Shown piece after piece: positions 36,218 through 44,852 of a DNA stretch of 64,000 nt (position 1 is the stretch's first letter; every line of letters begins with the position of its first letter). The translations under genes and the position numbers were made by a program. Origin of the DNA: CAVSRC01 sp963750065 (GTDB taxonomy: Bacteria > Pseudomonadota > Alphaproteobacteria > Rhizobiales > Kaistiaceae); assembly GCA_963750065.1 (NCBI GenBank), contig CAVVPK010000048.1:71045-135044 (forward strand). The letters are read 5' to 3'. The notes under the pieces are model-generated. The model saw only the letters and a list, made by a program, of their open reading frames with translations, made no database searches and was not told the origin of the DNA.

Positions 36218-36362
36218 CGAAACACCCCACCTCCGAAAGGGGCGGCGCACAAACACTCGCGGCCGTCCCCGCGCGGGTTTTTGGCAGTCCCATGGGAACC
36301 GCTTGACCACCCGACTTTTGACTACCATACCAGTTGTGATTTAGTTTGACTAGTATCCTAGC

Positions 36363-36383
36363 CTGATTAGATTGGCTAATCAG
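36363..36383. promoter_or_regulatory. Inverted repeat, likely GntR-family operator
   Basis: CTGATTAG (36363-36370) and CTAATCAG (36376-36383) are perfect 8-bp inverted repeats around ATTGG. They lie in the 211-base divergent region between the dehydratase and the GntR gene. Confidence 0.6.
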
Positions 36384-36428
36384 CGACGATGGGTTGGGCC
36401 ATGAATTTTCAACAAGAATTCGCGGCTG

Positions 36429-37100
36429 GTGCTGAATGCCGGGGCGGCAGTCGGCCCGCAGATCTATCGAATCCTGCGGGAGCGGATCATTCGCAACGAC
36501 ATCCTGCCCGGCGCGCGCATTGTGGAGCCGCAGATCGCCGCGGAGTTCTCGGTCAGCCGCCAGCCGGTGCGCGAGGCGCTAATCAAGCTGTCGGTCGAGG
36601 GCCTCGTCGAGGTTCGTCCGCAGCGCGGCACATTCGTTCGCAAGATCGCGGTCTCGGAAGTCCTGGATGCGCTGTTTGTGCGCGAGGCCATCGAGGCCGA
36701 CATCGTCAAGGAGCTTGCTAACTCGCTCTTGCCGGAGCTCGCGGGGGAGCTGCGCGGCCAATTGGCCGAGCAGCAAATTGCGGCGGCTAACAATCCCCAG
36801 CGATTTATGGAGCTGGACGAACGATTCCACCGGACGCTCGCCGAAGCCGCGGGCAAGATCCATGCCCGCAACCTCATCGAGAGCGTCAAGGCGCAGATGG
36901 ACCGCGTCCGCTATTTCTTCGTCCATCGTTATCCGATGGATGTGTTTGTGGAGCAGCACGGGGCTATCGCGGACGCCATTGCTGCCGGCAATGCGGAAGA
37001 GGCCGAGAAGGCCATGCGCATGCATCTGCGTTACAATCTTAAGAATCTGCCGGCGATTGCCGCGAGCAACCCGGAGTTCTTCGAATCTGCGGACAGGTGA
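36429..37100 (+). CDS. GntR family transcriptional regulator (FCD subfamily)
   Basis: A 223-residue regulator with a winged helix-turn-helix (ILPGARIVEPQIAAEFSVSR, then QPVREALIKL near residues 38-47) and an all-helical FCD ligand domain holding candidate metal ligands in ELDERFHR and VEQHGAIADAI. The only in-frame start is GTG 36429, with no clear ribosome site. An ATG at 36401 in a good context begins MNFQQ in another frame, and one base removed would give MNFQQ-NSRLVLNAG, so a small frameshift at the 5' end is possible. It is divergent from the dehydratase operon and probably controls it and the downstream idonate-type dehydrogenase. Confidence 0.85.
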   Translation: MLNAGAAVGPQIYRILRERIIRNDILPGARIVEPQIAAEFSVSRQPVREALIKLSVEGLVEVRPQRGTFVRKIAVSEVLDALFVREAIEADIVKELANSLLPELAGELRGQLAEQQIAAANNPQRFMELDERFHRTLAEAAGKIHARNLIESVKAQMDRVRYFFVHRYPMDVFVEQHGAIADAIAAGNAEEAEKAMRMHLRYNLKNLPAIAASNPEFFESADR

Positions 37101-37144
37101 CCCGACGCCTGCCCATCGGCTCCGCACCATGAAGGAATTCACAC

Positions 37145-38185
37145 TTGAAGACCCGTGTATGCCGTCTTTATGGGCGGTCGGACATTCGCATCGATATTGA
37201 AGAAGCCCCGACGCCTCGATCGGGCGAAGTGCTGCTGGCTATTGGCGTAGGTGGCATCTGCGGTTCTGACCTGCACTACTACCACGATGGCGGTTTCGGC
37301 CCGATCCGCGTGCGTGAGCCGATCATCCTCGGCCACGAGGCGGCCGGCACCGCCGTGAAGATAGGCGCCGATGTGTCCAATCTCGCCGCGGGCGACCGGG
37401 TTGCGGTAAATCCGAGCCGGCCTTGCGGGAAATGCCGGTTCTGCCGGGAGGGCCATTTCCAGCACTGCCTCAACATGCGCTTCAATGGTTCGGCTTTGCG
37501 TGTTCCACACGAGCAGGGCCTCTTCCGTGACCTGATCGTCGTGGATGCCGCGCAGTGCCTGCCGGTCAGCGCTGGCACCAGCCTGGCCGCAGCCGCTTGT
37601 TCCGAACCGCTGGCGGTCTGCGTCCACGCGGCCATCCGCGCCGGCGAGCTTGCCGGCAAGCGCGTGCTCGTGACTGGCGCGGGGCCCATCGGAGCCTTAT
37701 GCACCGCCGTTGCGCGGGAACGCGGAGCCAGTGAAGTCGTCGTGACCGATCTCACGAACGCGACCCTGGCGGTTGCGACACGAATGGGCGCGACGCGAAC
37801 GATCAACGTCGGTAGTGACGCAGCAGCCGTCGAAGCCTATTCAGCTGACAAGGGCTTTTTCGACATCGCCTTCGAATGTTCCGCCGCGCCGGCCGCCCTG
37901 CGAACGGCGATCGAGTCCGTCCGGCCGCTCGGCACGATCATCCAGGTCGGCGTTGCCGGCGACCTCCCCGTCCCGATCAACCGGATCGTGGGAAAAGAGA
38001 TCGAACTAAAGGGAGCGCACCGGTTTCATGCAGAGTTTGCGGAGGCGGTGCGGCTCATAGATCGTGGGATCATCAACGTCGAACCGGTGATTACCGACAC
38101 GTTGCCGATGGAGCGAGCCCGCGAGGCCCTTGACGTGGCGGCTGATCGGTCGCGATCCGTCAAGGTGCAGCTCTCGTTTGCCTGA
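37145..38185 (+). CDS. Zinc-dependent alcohol dehydrogenase, L-idonate 5-dehydrogenase-like
   Basis: A 346-residue medium-chain dehydrogenase. The catalytic zinc site is GICGSDLHYYH near 38-48 with GHEAAG near 66-71. The structural zinc site has four cysteines in CGKCRFCREGHFQHC (about 97-111), and the NAD-binding motif is VTGAGPIGALC. The start is TTG at 37145, with GAAGGA upstream. It follows the GntR gene by 44 bases. Idonate dehydrogenase converts L-idonate to 5-ketogluconate, which fits a sugar-acid locus; related sorbitol/threonine-type enzymes cannot be excluded. Confidence 0.8.
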   Translation: MKTRVCRLYGRSDIRIDIEEAPTPRSGEVLLAIGVGGICGSDLHYYHDGGFGPIRVREPIILGHEAAGTAVKIGADVSNLAAGDRVAVNPSRPCGKCRFCREGHFQHCLNMRFNGSALRVPHEQGLFRDLIVVDAAQCLPVSAGTSLAAAACSEPLAVCVHAAIRAGELAGKRVLVTGAGPIGALCTAVARERGASEVVVTDLTNATLAVATRMGATRTINVGSDAAAVEAYSADKGFFDIAFECSAAPAALRTAIESVRPLGTIIQVGVAGDLPVPINRIVGKEIELKGAHRFHAEFAEAVRLIDRGIINVEPVITDTLPMERAREALDVAADRSRSVKVQLSFA

Positions 38186-38229
38186 GCCTCAGCGATCCGA
38201 TTGGCGGCGTTCTTTGAGTTGATCCTCTG

Positions 38230-38931
38230 CCGGCGGTTACAGGGGCACATCGGCAATGGCTCTGCCGGTGATCGTTCTTGGTGGAAGGCTGTGCTGCCAG
38301 TGGGATCGCCCATCCAATTTGGATTGATCGCCGAGCATTTCCGGCCGCCGTCGAGCAATGTGCGGCGGTGGTCGAATGGGCATTCGCCGAAGCCGAGGCG
38401 CTTGCGATCGATCCCGAACGGATTGCTGTCGGCGGCGACAGCGCCGCTGGCAATCTCGCTGCTGCGATGACGATCAAGTTCCGTGGTGCGGCGCAGAAAC
38501 TGCTGGCCCAGCTGCTGATCTATCCGGCGGTGGAATTCACACAATCCCGGCCATCATTCAACGAAAATGCCGACGGTCCGATTCTCAAGGTCGCGGGTAT
38601 GGCGGCAACCAACGCGATGTATTGCCCGAACCCGTAGGACCTAAAGAATCCGCTCGCGGCGCCGATGATGGCGCCGGATCATTCCGGCCTGCCACCGGCC
38701 TTCGTGGCAGTCGCCGAGCATGATCCGTTGCGTGACGATGGCGTTGCCTACACCGACAAACTTGAAGCGGCCGGCGTTCCAGTTGTCCTCGACCGCGGTC
38801 AAGGGCTGATCCACGGCTACCTTCGTTCGATGGGCTATTGCGCCGCCGCTCGCGAGAAGCTCGCCGCAATGAGCAAGTGGCTGAATCATCGGAACAGCCA
38901 TGCGGTTGCGAGCGATGAGCGGTCCCGTTGA
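38230..38931 (+). pseudogene. Alpha/beta-hydrolase (HSL-type esterase), decayed
   Basis: One frame (38278-38931) carries the nucleophile elbow VGGDSAAGNLAAAM (near 38430) and, after an in-frame TAG at 38635, continues to APMMAPDHSGLPPAF, AEHDPLRDDG and GLIHGYLRSM with the acid and histidine positions. The oxyanion HGGG region is not intact: LPVIVLGG (near 38261) and AEHFRPP (near 38335) lie in other frames. The gene has therefore lost its N-terminus through indels and also carries a nonsense codon. It follows the idonate-type dehydrogenase by about 45 bases. Between 38932 and 39191 I see no gene. Confidence 0.8.
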
Positions 38932-39191
38932 TCGTATCGTCGCGCAGACCTTCGGAAATGACCCGCACGGCATGCTTGGTTGCCGGCGACAGGATGCTGA
39001 AGCGTGTCCTGCTGAAGGCGGTCTACCGCGCATGGAAAGTACTCGGGCGGCCGGTCGCGAGACGTCGCGCCTTTCTGCCAATGAGGTGGGGCGAGAAGCA
39101 AATTGAGGCCCTCTTGGTCGCGCTCGATGAAATTCCGAGCCGATATGAGTGAACCGTCTTGCCCCATCGAGGGGCCGTCTTCCACGGCGCG

Positions 39192-40202
39192 CTAGTCGCG
39201 CTCCACGAGCTCCGCTTCCAGCACAACACGCCGCGAGGGCTTCTTCCCGCCGACGATGTCGATGAGCAGGCGGGCCGCCTCGCGGCCGATGCGATAGGCA
39301 GGCTGGCGCACCAGCGACAAATGCGGGTGGAGCTCCAAATTCCACGGAAGCTCGTCGAAGCCGATGACGTTCATCTCTTCGGGAATGGCGACCCCGCGTT
39401 CCTGCAGCGCGCGCAGCGCTCCGACCGCCATGCGGTTGTTGGTGACGAAAAGCCCGTCGGGCCGCTTCTTGACGTCGAGAATGCGCCCCGCGGCTTCGTA
39501 GCCGCCGTTCTCCATGTAATTGGCGTAGATAACCAAGTCGCGGACTTTCTGTCGACCAGCGGCGGTAATGGCGCTGTAATATCCGTTGAGCCGGTCCCGG
39601 GCGGTCGAGTTCTCGCGCGGCCCCGTTATGCAAGCGATCCGCTCGCATCCTTTGCCGATGAGATGGCGCGTAGCGAGAGCCCCTGCATCCTTGTTGTTGA
39701 CCAGCACCGACCCCGACGCCGCCGCAAGGGCCATGTCGACAGCGATGACCGGCAGACCGCGGGCGATCAATTCGGAAATATCCGTCCTGCGCGCAGAAGC
39801 AGGGCTGATGATGACGCCGGTGGCGTTCTGGTCTGCGACCACCCTCAGATAGTCGCGCTCCTTATCGATGTTCCGGTCGGCGTTGCATAGGATGACCGAA
39901 TAGCCGGCAAGCCGGGCGGCGTCTTCGACGCCGCGGCAGATCGCCGTGTAGAAGGGGTTTTCGATGTCCGTGACGATGAGCGCAATCACTTGGCTCGATT
40001 GGCGGCGCAAGCCGCGTGCAACCAAGTTGGGCCGGTAATTGAGCTTCTTCACCGCCGCGAGGACGAGCTTCCGCGTCGCTGGCTCGACTTCGGCAGAGCC
40101 GGTCAGGACGCGGGACACCGTCGATGGGGACACTCCGGCTTCCCGAGAGACGTCCGCCATCCTGACCACGGAGCCTTGCTCCCGCCGCTTCGATGAATGC
40201 AT
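39192..40202 (-). CDS. LacI family transcriptional regulator (operon C)
   Basis: A 336-residue repressor read from the ATG at 40202 (TGAAGGT upstream). The helix-turn-helix is MADVSREAGVSPSTVSRVLT (about residues 15-34), then a GSAEVEPATR hinge and a sugar-binding domain with VIGFDELPWN near the end. It is the last gene of operon C, 51 bases after the ThuA-like gene, so it is probably cotranscribed with its targets. Its likely operator is TGAAATCGATTTCA, 5.6 kb away at the head of the operon. Confidence 0.9.
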   Translation of the reverse strand: MHSSKRREQGSVVRMADVSREAGVSPSTVSRVLTGSAEVEPATRKLVLAAVKKLNYRPNLVARGLRRQSSQVIALIVTDIENPFYTAICRGVEDAARLAGYSVILCNADRNIDKERDYLRVVADQNATGVIISPASARRTDISELIARGLPVIAVDMALAAASGSVLVNNKDAGALATRHLIGKGCERIACITGPRENSTARDRLNGYYSAITAAGRQKVRDLVIYANYMENGGYEAAGRILDVKKRPDGLFVTNNRMAVGALRALQERGVAIPEEMNVIGFDELPWNLELHPHLSLVRQPAYRIGREAARLLIDIVGGKKPSRRVVLEAELVERD

Positions 40203-40253
40203 ACCTTCAGGCACAAACCCCAAGGAACCCTGCGGCGCATTTAGCACAATTGT

Positions 40254-41012
40254 TCAATGGCCGGCTAGCCAAGCCGTGAGTTGCGACCAGAACGCCGCAT
40301 AGTGGGGCCACGCCAGAAATTCGGGACTTCCCCAATGCGGCGAGCAGTCGGAGGCAAACGCGGCGACCCGACCCGATCCGTGCTGACCGAGCGTCAGGAA
40401 GGGATCGTCGCCAACCGACAGGATCACCTTGGCGTCACCTTTTGCCCGGAGCCGATTGTAGCCGAGAAAATACGGCCAGTCGCCCGGAATTCCCGCAAGA
40501 ACGGGATGGTCGCCGATCACCGTGGGTGTCACTCCCTCGGGTTCCTCAACGCGGTCGTCGTTTTGGGCTATCTCAACCGGCAGTGCGGCGGCGAGCGGCG
40601 AGGTCGCATAGCGCGCCCTCCCCTCGAAACCGCCAAATGACATGTAGCCGCCAATCATCAGCAGCCCGCCGCCTTGTGCGACGAACTCGACCAGCGAACG
40701 AAGCCGGTTGGGACGGCGCTCGCCCTTGACGAAGACAGCATGCGGAAGCAGCAACAAATCGGCCGGCAGGTCGCTTAGGACGACGACATCGAAGCGGCTC
40801 TTGAGCTCCCCCGCAGTATAGGGAAAGCCTTCCACTGCTTCATGGTTGCGCAAATAGGTGATGTCGAAGCCGGACGATCTGAGCGCCGCGAGAAGGTCAC
40901 TGGCGCCCTCCTCGTAGGCCGAGGTCGTATAGCTGTTGGCGCCTTTCGTATGAATCGCATAGGTGGCCCAACTCTCACCGGCGAACAACACTCGCGTCGC
41001 TTCTTCAGACAT
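40254..41012 (-). CDS. ThuA-like / class I glutamine amidotransferase-like protein
   Basis: A 252-residue cytoplasmic protein with the flavodoxin-like amidotransferase fold. Strand-turn segments such as DVVVLSDLPAD, GGGLLMIGGYMSFGG and RVAAFASDCSPHWG are visible, the last two typical of the ThuA/DUF1355 group. I see no convincing catalytic cysteine at the nucleophile elbow (LMIGGYMSF), so it may bind rather than cleave. The ATG at 41012 has GAGGG upstream. It lies 54 bases after the M20 gene in operon C. The function is unknown; ThuA relatives act in sugar catabolism in rhizobia. Confidence 0.7.
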   Translation of the reverse strand: MSEEATRVLFAGESWATYAIHTKGANSYTTSAYEEGASDLLAALRSSGFDITYLRNHEAVEGFPYTAGELKSRFDVVVLSDLPADLLLLPHAVFVKGERRPNRLRSLVEFVAQGGGLLMIGGYMSFGGFEGRARYATSPLAAALPVEIAQNDDRVEEPEGVTPTVIGDHPVLAGIPGDWPYFLGYNRLRAKGDAKVILSVGDDPFLTLGQHGSGRVAAFASDCSPHWGSPEFLAWPHYAAFWSQLTAWLAGH

Positions 41013-41066
41013 GGAGCCCTCACTCAATCTATTGATTCAGAATCGACGCGCAAGGCGTCGTTAGGT

Positions 41067-42332
41067 TCACATTCGACGAAGCCGTGCCGAGGAATTCGGA
41101 GCTTTCTGCGTGCTGCGATCTCGACGAATTTGATCCAGGTCCAAGCTGGACGAGAGGAGTCTCTCAACGGCTTCGGCATGAACGAAGACCTCGGCCAATT
41201 GGACAGCTTCATCAACTTTGTGGATGCGACTGACGTCACCCGGGCCGAAAATCACGGTTGGGCATTTGAGCAGCCCACTGATCAGCCGGCCGTCCGATCC
41301 GGCTGGAAACCCTCGCGGACGGACCTCATCGCGGCCCAGCGCGCGAGCGAGCGCTTTGATCGGAGTGAGATCCAACTCGGTGGAGAACGGCTTGACGTTG
41401 TGCAACTCGCGGACATCCAGCGTGATCACCGGATTCTGCCGGGCCCTCCAGTCCGCGATGATCGCGTCCGTCTCGGCGATCAGGCAAGACTCGTCAGCCG
41501 GATGATAGGTGAAACAGACTTCCATCTCGCAGTCGGCCGCGACGCTGGTTGCACCGATGCCGCCCTTGATGCTGCCGATGTTGACGGAAGCCGGCCCAAG
41601 CAAAGGATGCGTCTTGCGACGCGGTGCGGTCGCCCACCCCATGAGATCATGGGCGAGCGTCATCGCCGCTTCAACGGCGCTGACGCCCTGGTGTTTCATG
41701 TTGGCGTGCGCCTGACGACCGCCAAACTTGAACAGCATCGCCCGGCTACCAATCTGGCACGTGGCAATCTCCACGCTGGTCGGCTCGCACACGATCGCAA
41801 AGTCGGGAATCCGCCCTTCGGCCAGCAGTTGATCGACGCAGGCAAGCGTTCCCGTTCCGCCGCCGGCCTCTTCGTCGGGCACGGACTGAATCTCGACATA
41901 GCCGCGCAGTGCGCCTGCGGCCTTGGCGCGCGCCACGCCGGCGATCGCGCCCACCAGACCCGCCTTCATATCGGCTGAGCCGAGTCCGTTCATCCAGCCG
42001 TCGACAACGCGCGGCGCCAGAGGATCAATCGCCCAGCCGGGCGTGGCCGGCACTGTATCGATATGGCCGTTGAGCAGGACGAACCGCCCTTCCTCCCGAC
42101 GTCCCCAGGTGCCGACCACCGCGAACATATGTTCGGTCGGTGTCGGCGTGACGAAGCCGTAGCAATCCTGCAATACAACTTCGTTGACAGGCACGATGCG
42201 CACATCGTCCGCACCGGCTTCGCGCATCAAGCTCTCGACCACGGCCTGCGCCGCGGCTTCCTCTCCGGACAACGAACTCGTTGCAACAAGCCTTGCAAGC
42301 GCCTGTTCTATCCAAACCGCATCCCCGATCAC
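41067..42332 (-). CDS. M20 family metallopeptidase / amidohydrolase (ArgE/DapE-like)
   Basis: A 421-residue zinc hydrolase of the acetylornithine deacetylase / succinyl-diaminopimelate desuccinylase group. Metal and catalytic residues are in LNGHIDTVPA (about 94-103), GSADMKAG and PDEEAGGGTGT (acid plus metal glutamate). A dimerisation domain occupies the middle. It overlaps the downstream-facing permease start by four bases (ATGA). Its presence inside a CUT2 operon suggests that the imported compound carries an N-acyl or amide bond, for example an N-acylated amino sugar or a sugar-amino acid conjugate. Confidence 0.85.
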   Translation of the reverse strand: MIGDAVWIEQALARLVATSSLSGEEAAAQAVVESLMREAGADDVRIVPVNEVVLQDCYGFVTPTPTEHMFAVVGTWGRREEGRFVLLNGHIDTVPATPGWAIDPLAPRVVDGWMNGLGSADMKAGLVGAIAGVARAKAAGALRGYVEIQSVPDEEAGGGTGTLACVDQLLAEGRIPDFAIVCEPTSVEIATCQIGSRAMLFKFGGRQAHANMKHQGVSAVEAAMTLAHDLMGWATAPRRKTHPLLGPASVNIGSIKGGIGATSVAADCEMEVCFTYHPADESCLIAETDAIIADWRARQNPVITLDVRELHNVKPFSTELDLTPIKALARALGRDEVRPRGFPAGSDGRLISGLLKCPTVIFGPGDVSRIHKVDEAVQLAEVFVHAEAVERLLSSSLDLDQIRRDRSTQKAPNSSARLRRM

Positions 42333-43318
42333 TGTCTGCTCCCCACGCGAAAGCGATCAAGCAGCACAGCGAGAATGATGATCGCGCCCGATAGAATCTC
42401 GATGATGAACGAATTGACCCCCAGCAGGTTGAGGCCGTTCTGCAGGCAGGCAAGAATGAGCGCACCGAACAGCGTACCGAAGACGCTTCCCCTGCCGCCG
42501 AACAGGCTTGCGCCGCCGAGGATGACGGCGGCAATCGCGTCGAGCTCCATTCCTTCCGCCGAAGTCGGCAGACCGGCTCCCAGGCGACCGAGCAATACGA
42601 CTGCGGCCACACCGCACAGCACGCCATTGATGACGAAAATCAGGAATATGGTTGAGGCGACCGGCACGCCGGCGATATGAGACGAGGTCTTGTTGCCGCC
42701 GATGGCGTAGGTGTGACGGCCGAGCACGGTCTTCGACAACAACAGCGCGACCGCGACGAACACTGCCGCCGCAACGAGAAGCGGCATCGGAACGCCGGCG
42801 ACCACACCGAAGCCGGGAAAGCGCACGTCGTCGGGAATGCCCGCGATCGGATAGCCACCGGTGAAGGTCAACGCTGCACCGCGCAACACCGTCATCATGC
42901 CCAAAGTGACGATGAAGGAGTTCACGCCGGCCCATGCGACGAGTGCGCCCTTGACGGCACCGACCAGCGCACCGAGCGCCACCATCGCGAAGATCGTCGC
43001 CACCGCATTCAGTTCGGCATGTGCACTGAGGCTGGCCCCGACGACCGCGGAGAGGGCGAGCGCTGAGCCGACGGAGAGATCGATGTTGCCGGAGAGAATG
43101 ACAATCGTCATGCCGCAGGAGACGATGATTAGCACCGAAGCCTGCCGGCCGACGTTGAGCAAGTTGCTCGCCGTCAGAAATTGCGGTTCGAGCAGCGTCA
43201 AAGCGATGCCGATGATCACCAGAGCGACAAGCGCGGTGCCGCCGAAGCTATCGCTGCGCAGAAAGACCGAACGCACGGAAAACGCCGATCGGGCCTCGTT
43301 GGCGGCCGACTCAGTCAT
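42329..43318 (-). CDS. Sugar ABC transporter permease, CUT2 (RbsC-like), operon C
   Basis: A 329-residue polytopic permease with the family motifs ILSGNIDLSVGSALALS (near 74-90) and VILGGASLFGGRGSV (near 271-285). It is the only permease in operon C, so it probably works as a homodimer. ATGA overlaps couple it to the ATPase before it and the M20 gene after it. Confidence 0.88.
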   Translation of the reverse strand: MTESAANEARSAFSVRSVFLRSDSFGGTALVALVIIGIALTLLEPQFLTASNLLNVGRQASVLIIVSCGMTIVILSGNIDLSVGSALALSAVVGASLSAHAELNAVATIFAMVALGALVGAVKGALVAWAGVNSFIVTLGMMTVLRGAALTFTGGYPIAGIPDDVRFPGFGVVAGVPMPLLVAAAVFVAVALLLSKTVLGRHTYAIGGNKTSSHIAGVPVASTIFLIFVINGVLCGVAAVVLLGRLGAGLPTSAEGMELDAIAAVILGGASLFGGRGSVFGTLFGALILACLQNGLNLLGVNSFIIEILSGAIIILAVLLDRFRVGSRQ

Positions 43319-44835
43319 GCCGCCACCGCCGTCATTGCACGCAACAGACTCTCTCTGCTCATTTCATCTCTCTCTATCTCCGTCACCGAAGCGCCGCCGC
43401 GCATGACAAACACCCGGTCCGCCAATCCGAGTACCTCGGTGAGATCGGACGTCACGACCAAGCAGGCGCCGCCCGACGCCACATATTCGTCGAGCAGACG
43501 GTAGAATTCGGCGCGGGCGCCAACATCAACGCCAACGGTGGGCTCATCGATCAACAGCAGCTTTGTCGAGCGGGCCAGCCAGCGGCTGAGAACGACCTTC
43601 TGCTGATTACCGCCGCTCAAGGCGTCCACACTGACTGTCTCGGAAGGCGTCTTGATGCTCAGCGCGCGGATCATCCGCTGCGCCAGATTCTTCTCGCTGC
43701 TCGCGGAAATGAAGCCGCCCCGCGCCAGCCGCCCCTCACCCCCCAACGCGATATTGGCCGACACGCTAAGGTCCAGGACCAGGCCCTGTTCCTTGCGATC
43801 CTCAGTGACCAATCCAAGTCCGGCGCTGATGCAGTGGCGCGGCGAGCGCGGCAAGAACGGAACGCCATTCAAGAGGATACGGCCCCCCGAGAATCCGTCC
43901 AACCCGAAGATCACTCTTAGCAATTCGGTGCGGCCCGAGCCGACCAAACCAGCGATGCAAACGATCTCGCCTCGCCGCACTTTGAGATCGACGCCCTTGA
44001 GCTTGGACGAGCGCAAGTCCGAAACTTCGAGCACCAACTCATTCGAGGGCGTGCGGCTGCGTGGATAGCCGTCGTCGAGCGTTCGCCCTATCATATGGTG
44101 GATCACGGCCTGGACATCTTTGAGCGCCACCTGATGCGCAACGACCGCTCCGTCGCGCAGGATGGTCACCTCGTCGCTCAGTTCCAACGCGCTGTCGAGA
44201 TCGTGGCTGATGTAGACGATGGCGAACCCGCTTTCACGCAAGCGCCGGATCTGCGCGAATAGCGCATCACATTCGGGCGGAGTCAGCGAAGTAGTCGGCT
44301 CGTCGAAAATGATCATGCGGGCGTTGCGCCCGATCGCCCGCGCGATCTCCAGGCGTTGCTGGGCCGCCGGACTGAGATTCTCGACCCGTACAGTGGGGTC
44401 GACATCGAGCCCTACCTCAGCGAGCAGGCGCCGTGCCCGCTTTTCCCAGGCCGCCCGTTGAAAGATGCCCCACGTCGGGCCGAGCCGGCCGAGAAACAAG
44501 TTCTCGGCGACCGAGAGATTGTTGACCAGTGTACGCTGCTGATGGACCACTGCGATGCCCGCGTGCTCGGCGTCGACCGGCGCGCGCAGTCGCACGGGGC
44601 GCCCATCGATAAGGATTTCGCCTTCGTCGAGCGAATAGATACCGGTGATGATTTTGACCAAGGTCGACTTTCCGGCTCCGTTCTCTCCGAGCAGGGCATG
44701 AACCCTGCCCGGAAAGAAGGAGATGGAGACCGCCCGCGAAGCGACCACGCCCGGGAATCTCTTCACGACTCCCCGCAGCTCGACCAACGGTGCGGCATCA
44801 GTCATTAAGGTCGCTCGCTCCGGCGTCGCACGCAT
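43315..44835 (-). CDS. Sugar ABC transporter ATP-binding protein, CUT2 (RbsA-like), operon C
   Basis: A 506-residue tandem ATPase. The first domain has Walker A GENGAGKSTL, signature-like LSPAAQQRLEIARAI and Walker B MIIFDEPTTSL. The second has the usual degenerate Walker A (GLVGSGRTELL), full LSGGNQQKVVLSRWL and LLLIDEPTVGVDVG. Two starts are possible, ATG 44835 (AGGTG nearby) and ATG 44805, whose product begins MTDAAPLVELRG directly at the domain; neither ribosome site is strong. It sits 17 bases after the binding-protein gene. Confidence 0.9.
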   Translation of the reverse strand: MRATPERATLMTDAAPLVELRGVVKRFPGVVASRAVSISFFPGRVHALLGENGAGKSTLVKIITGIYSLDEGEILIDGRPVRLRAPVDAEHAGIAVVHQQRTLVNNLSVAENLFLGRLGPTWGIFQRAAWEKRARRLLAEVGLDVDPTVRVENLSPAAQQRLEIARAIGRNARMIIFDEPTTSLTPPECDALFAQIRRLRESGFAIVYISHDLDSALELSDEVTILRDGAVVAHQVALKDVQAVIHHMIGRTLDDGYPRSRTPSNELVLEVSDLRSSKLKGVDLKVRRGEIVCIAGLVGSGRTELLRVIFGLDGFSGGRILLNGVPFLPRSPRHCISAGLGLVTEDRKEQGLVLDLSVSANIALGGEGRLARGGFISASSEKNLAQRMIRALSIKTPSETVSVDALSGGNQQKVVLSRWLARSTKLLLIDEPTVGVDVGARAEFYRLLDEYVASGGACLVVTSDLTEVLGLADRVFVMRGGASVTEIERDEMSRESLLRAMTAVAA

Positions 44836-44852
44836 TACACCTATTTTTTCAT

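Noticed and set aside
38932..39191. Small plus-strand gene of about 74 codons
   Set aside because: No ribosome site, no family resemblance, and it lies between a pseudogene and a convergent regulator.
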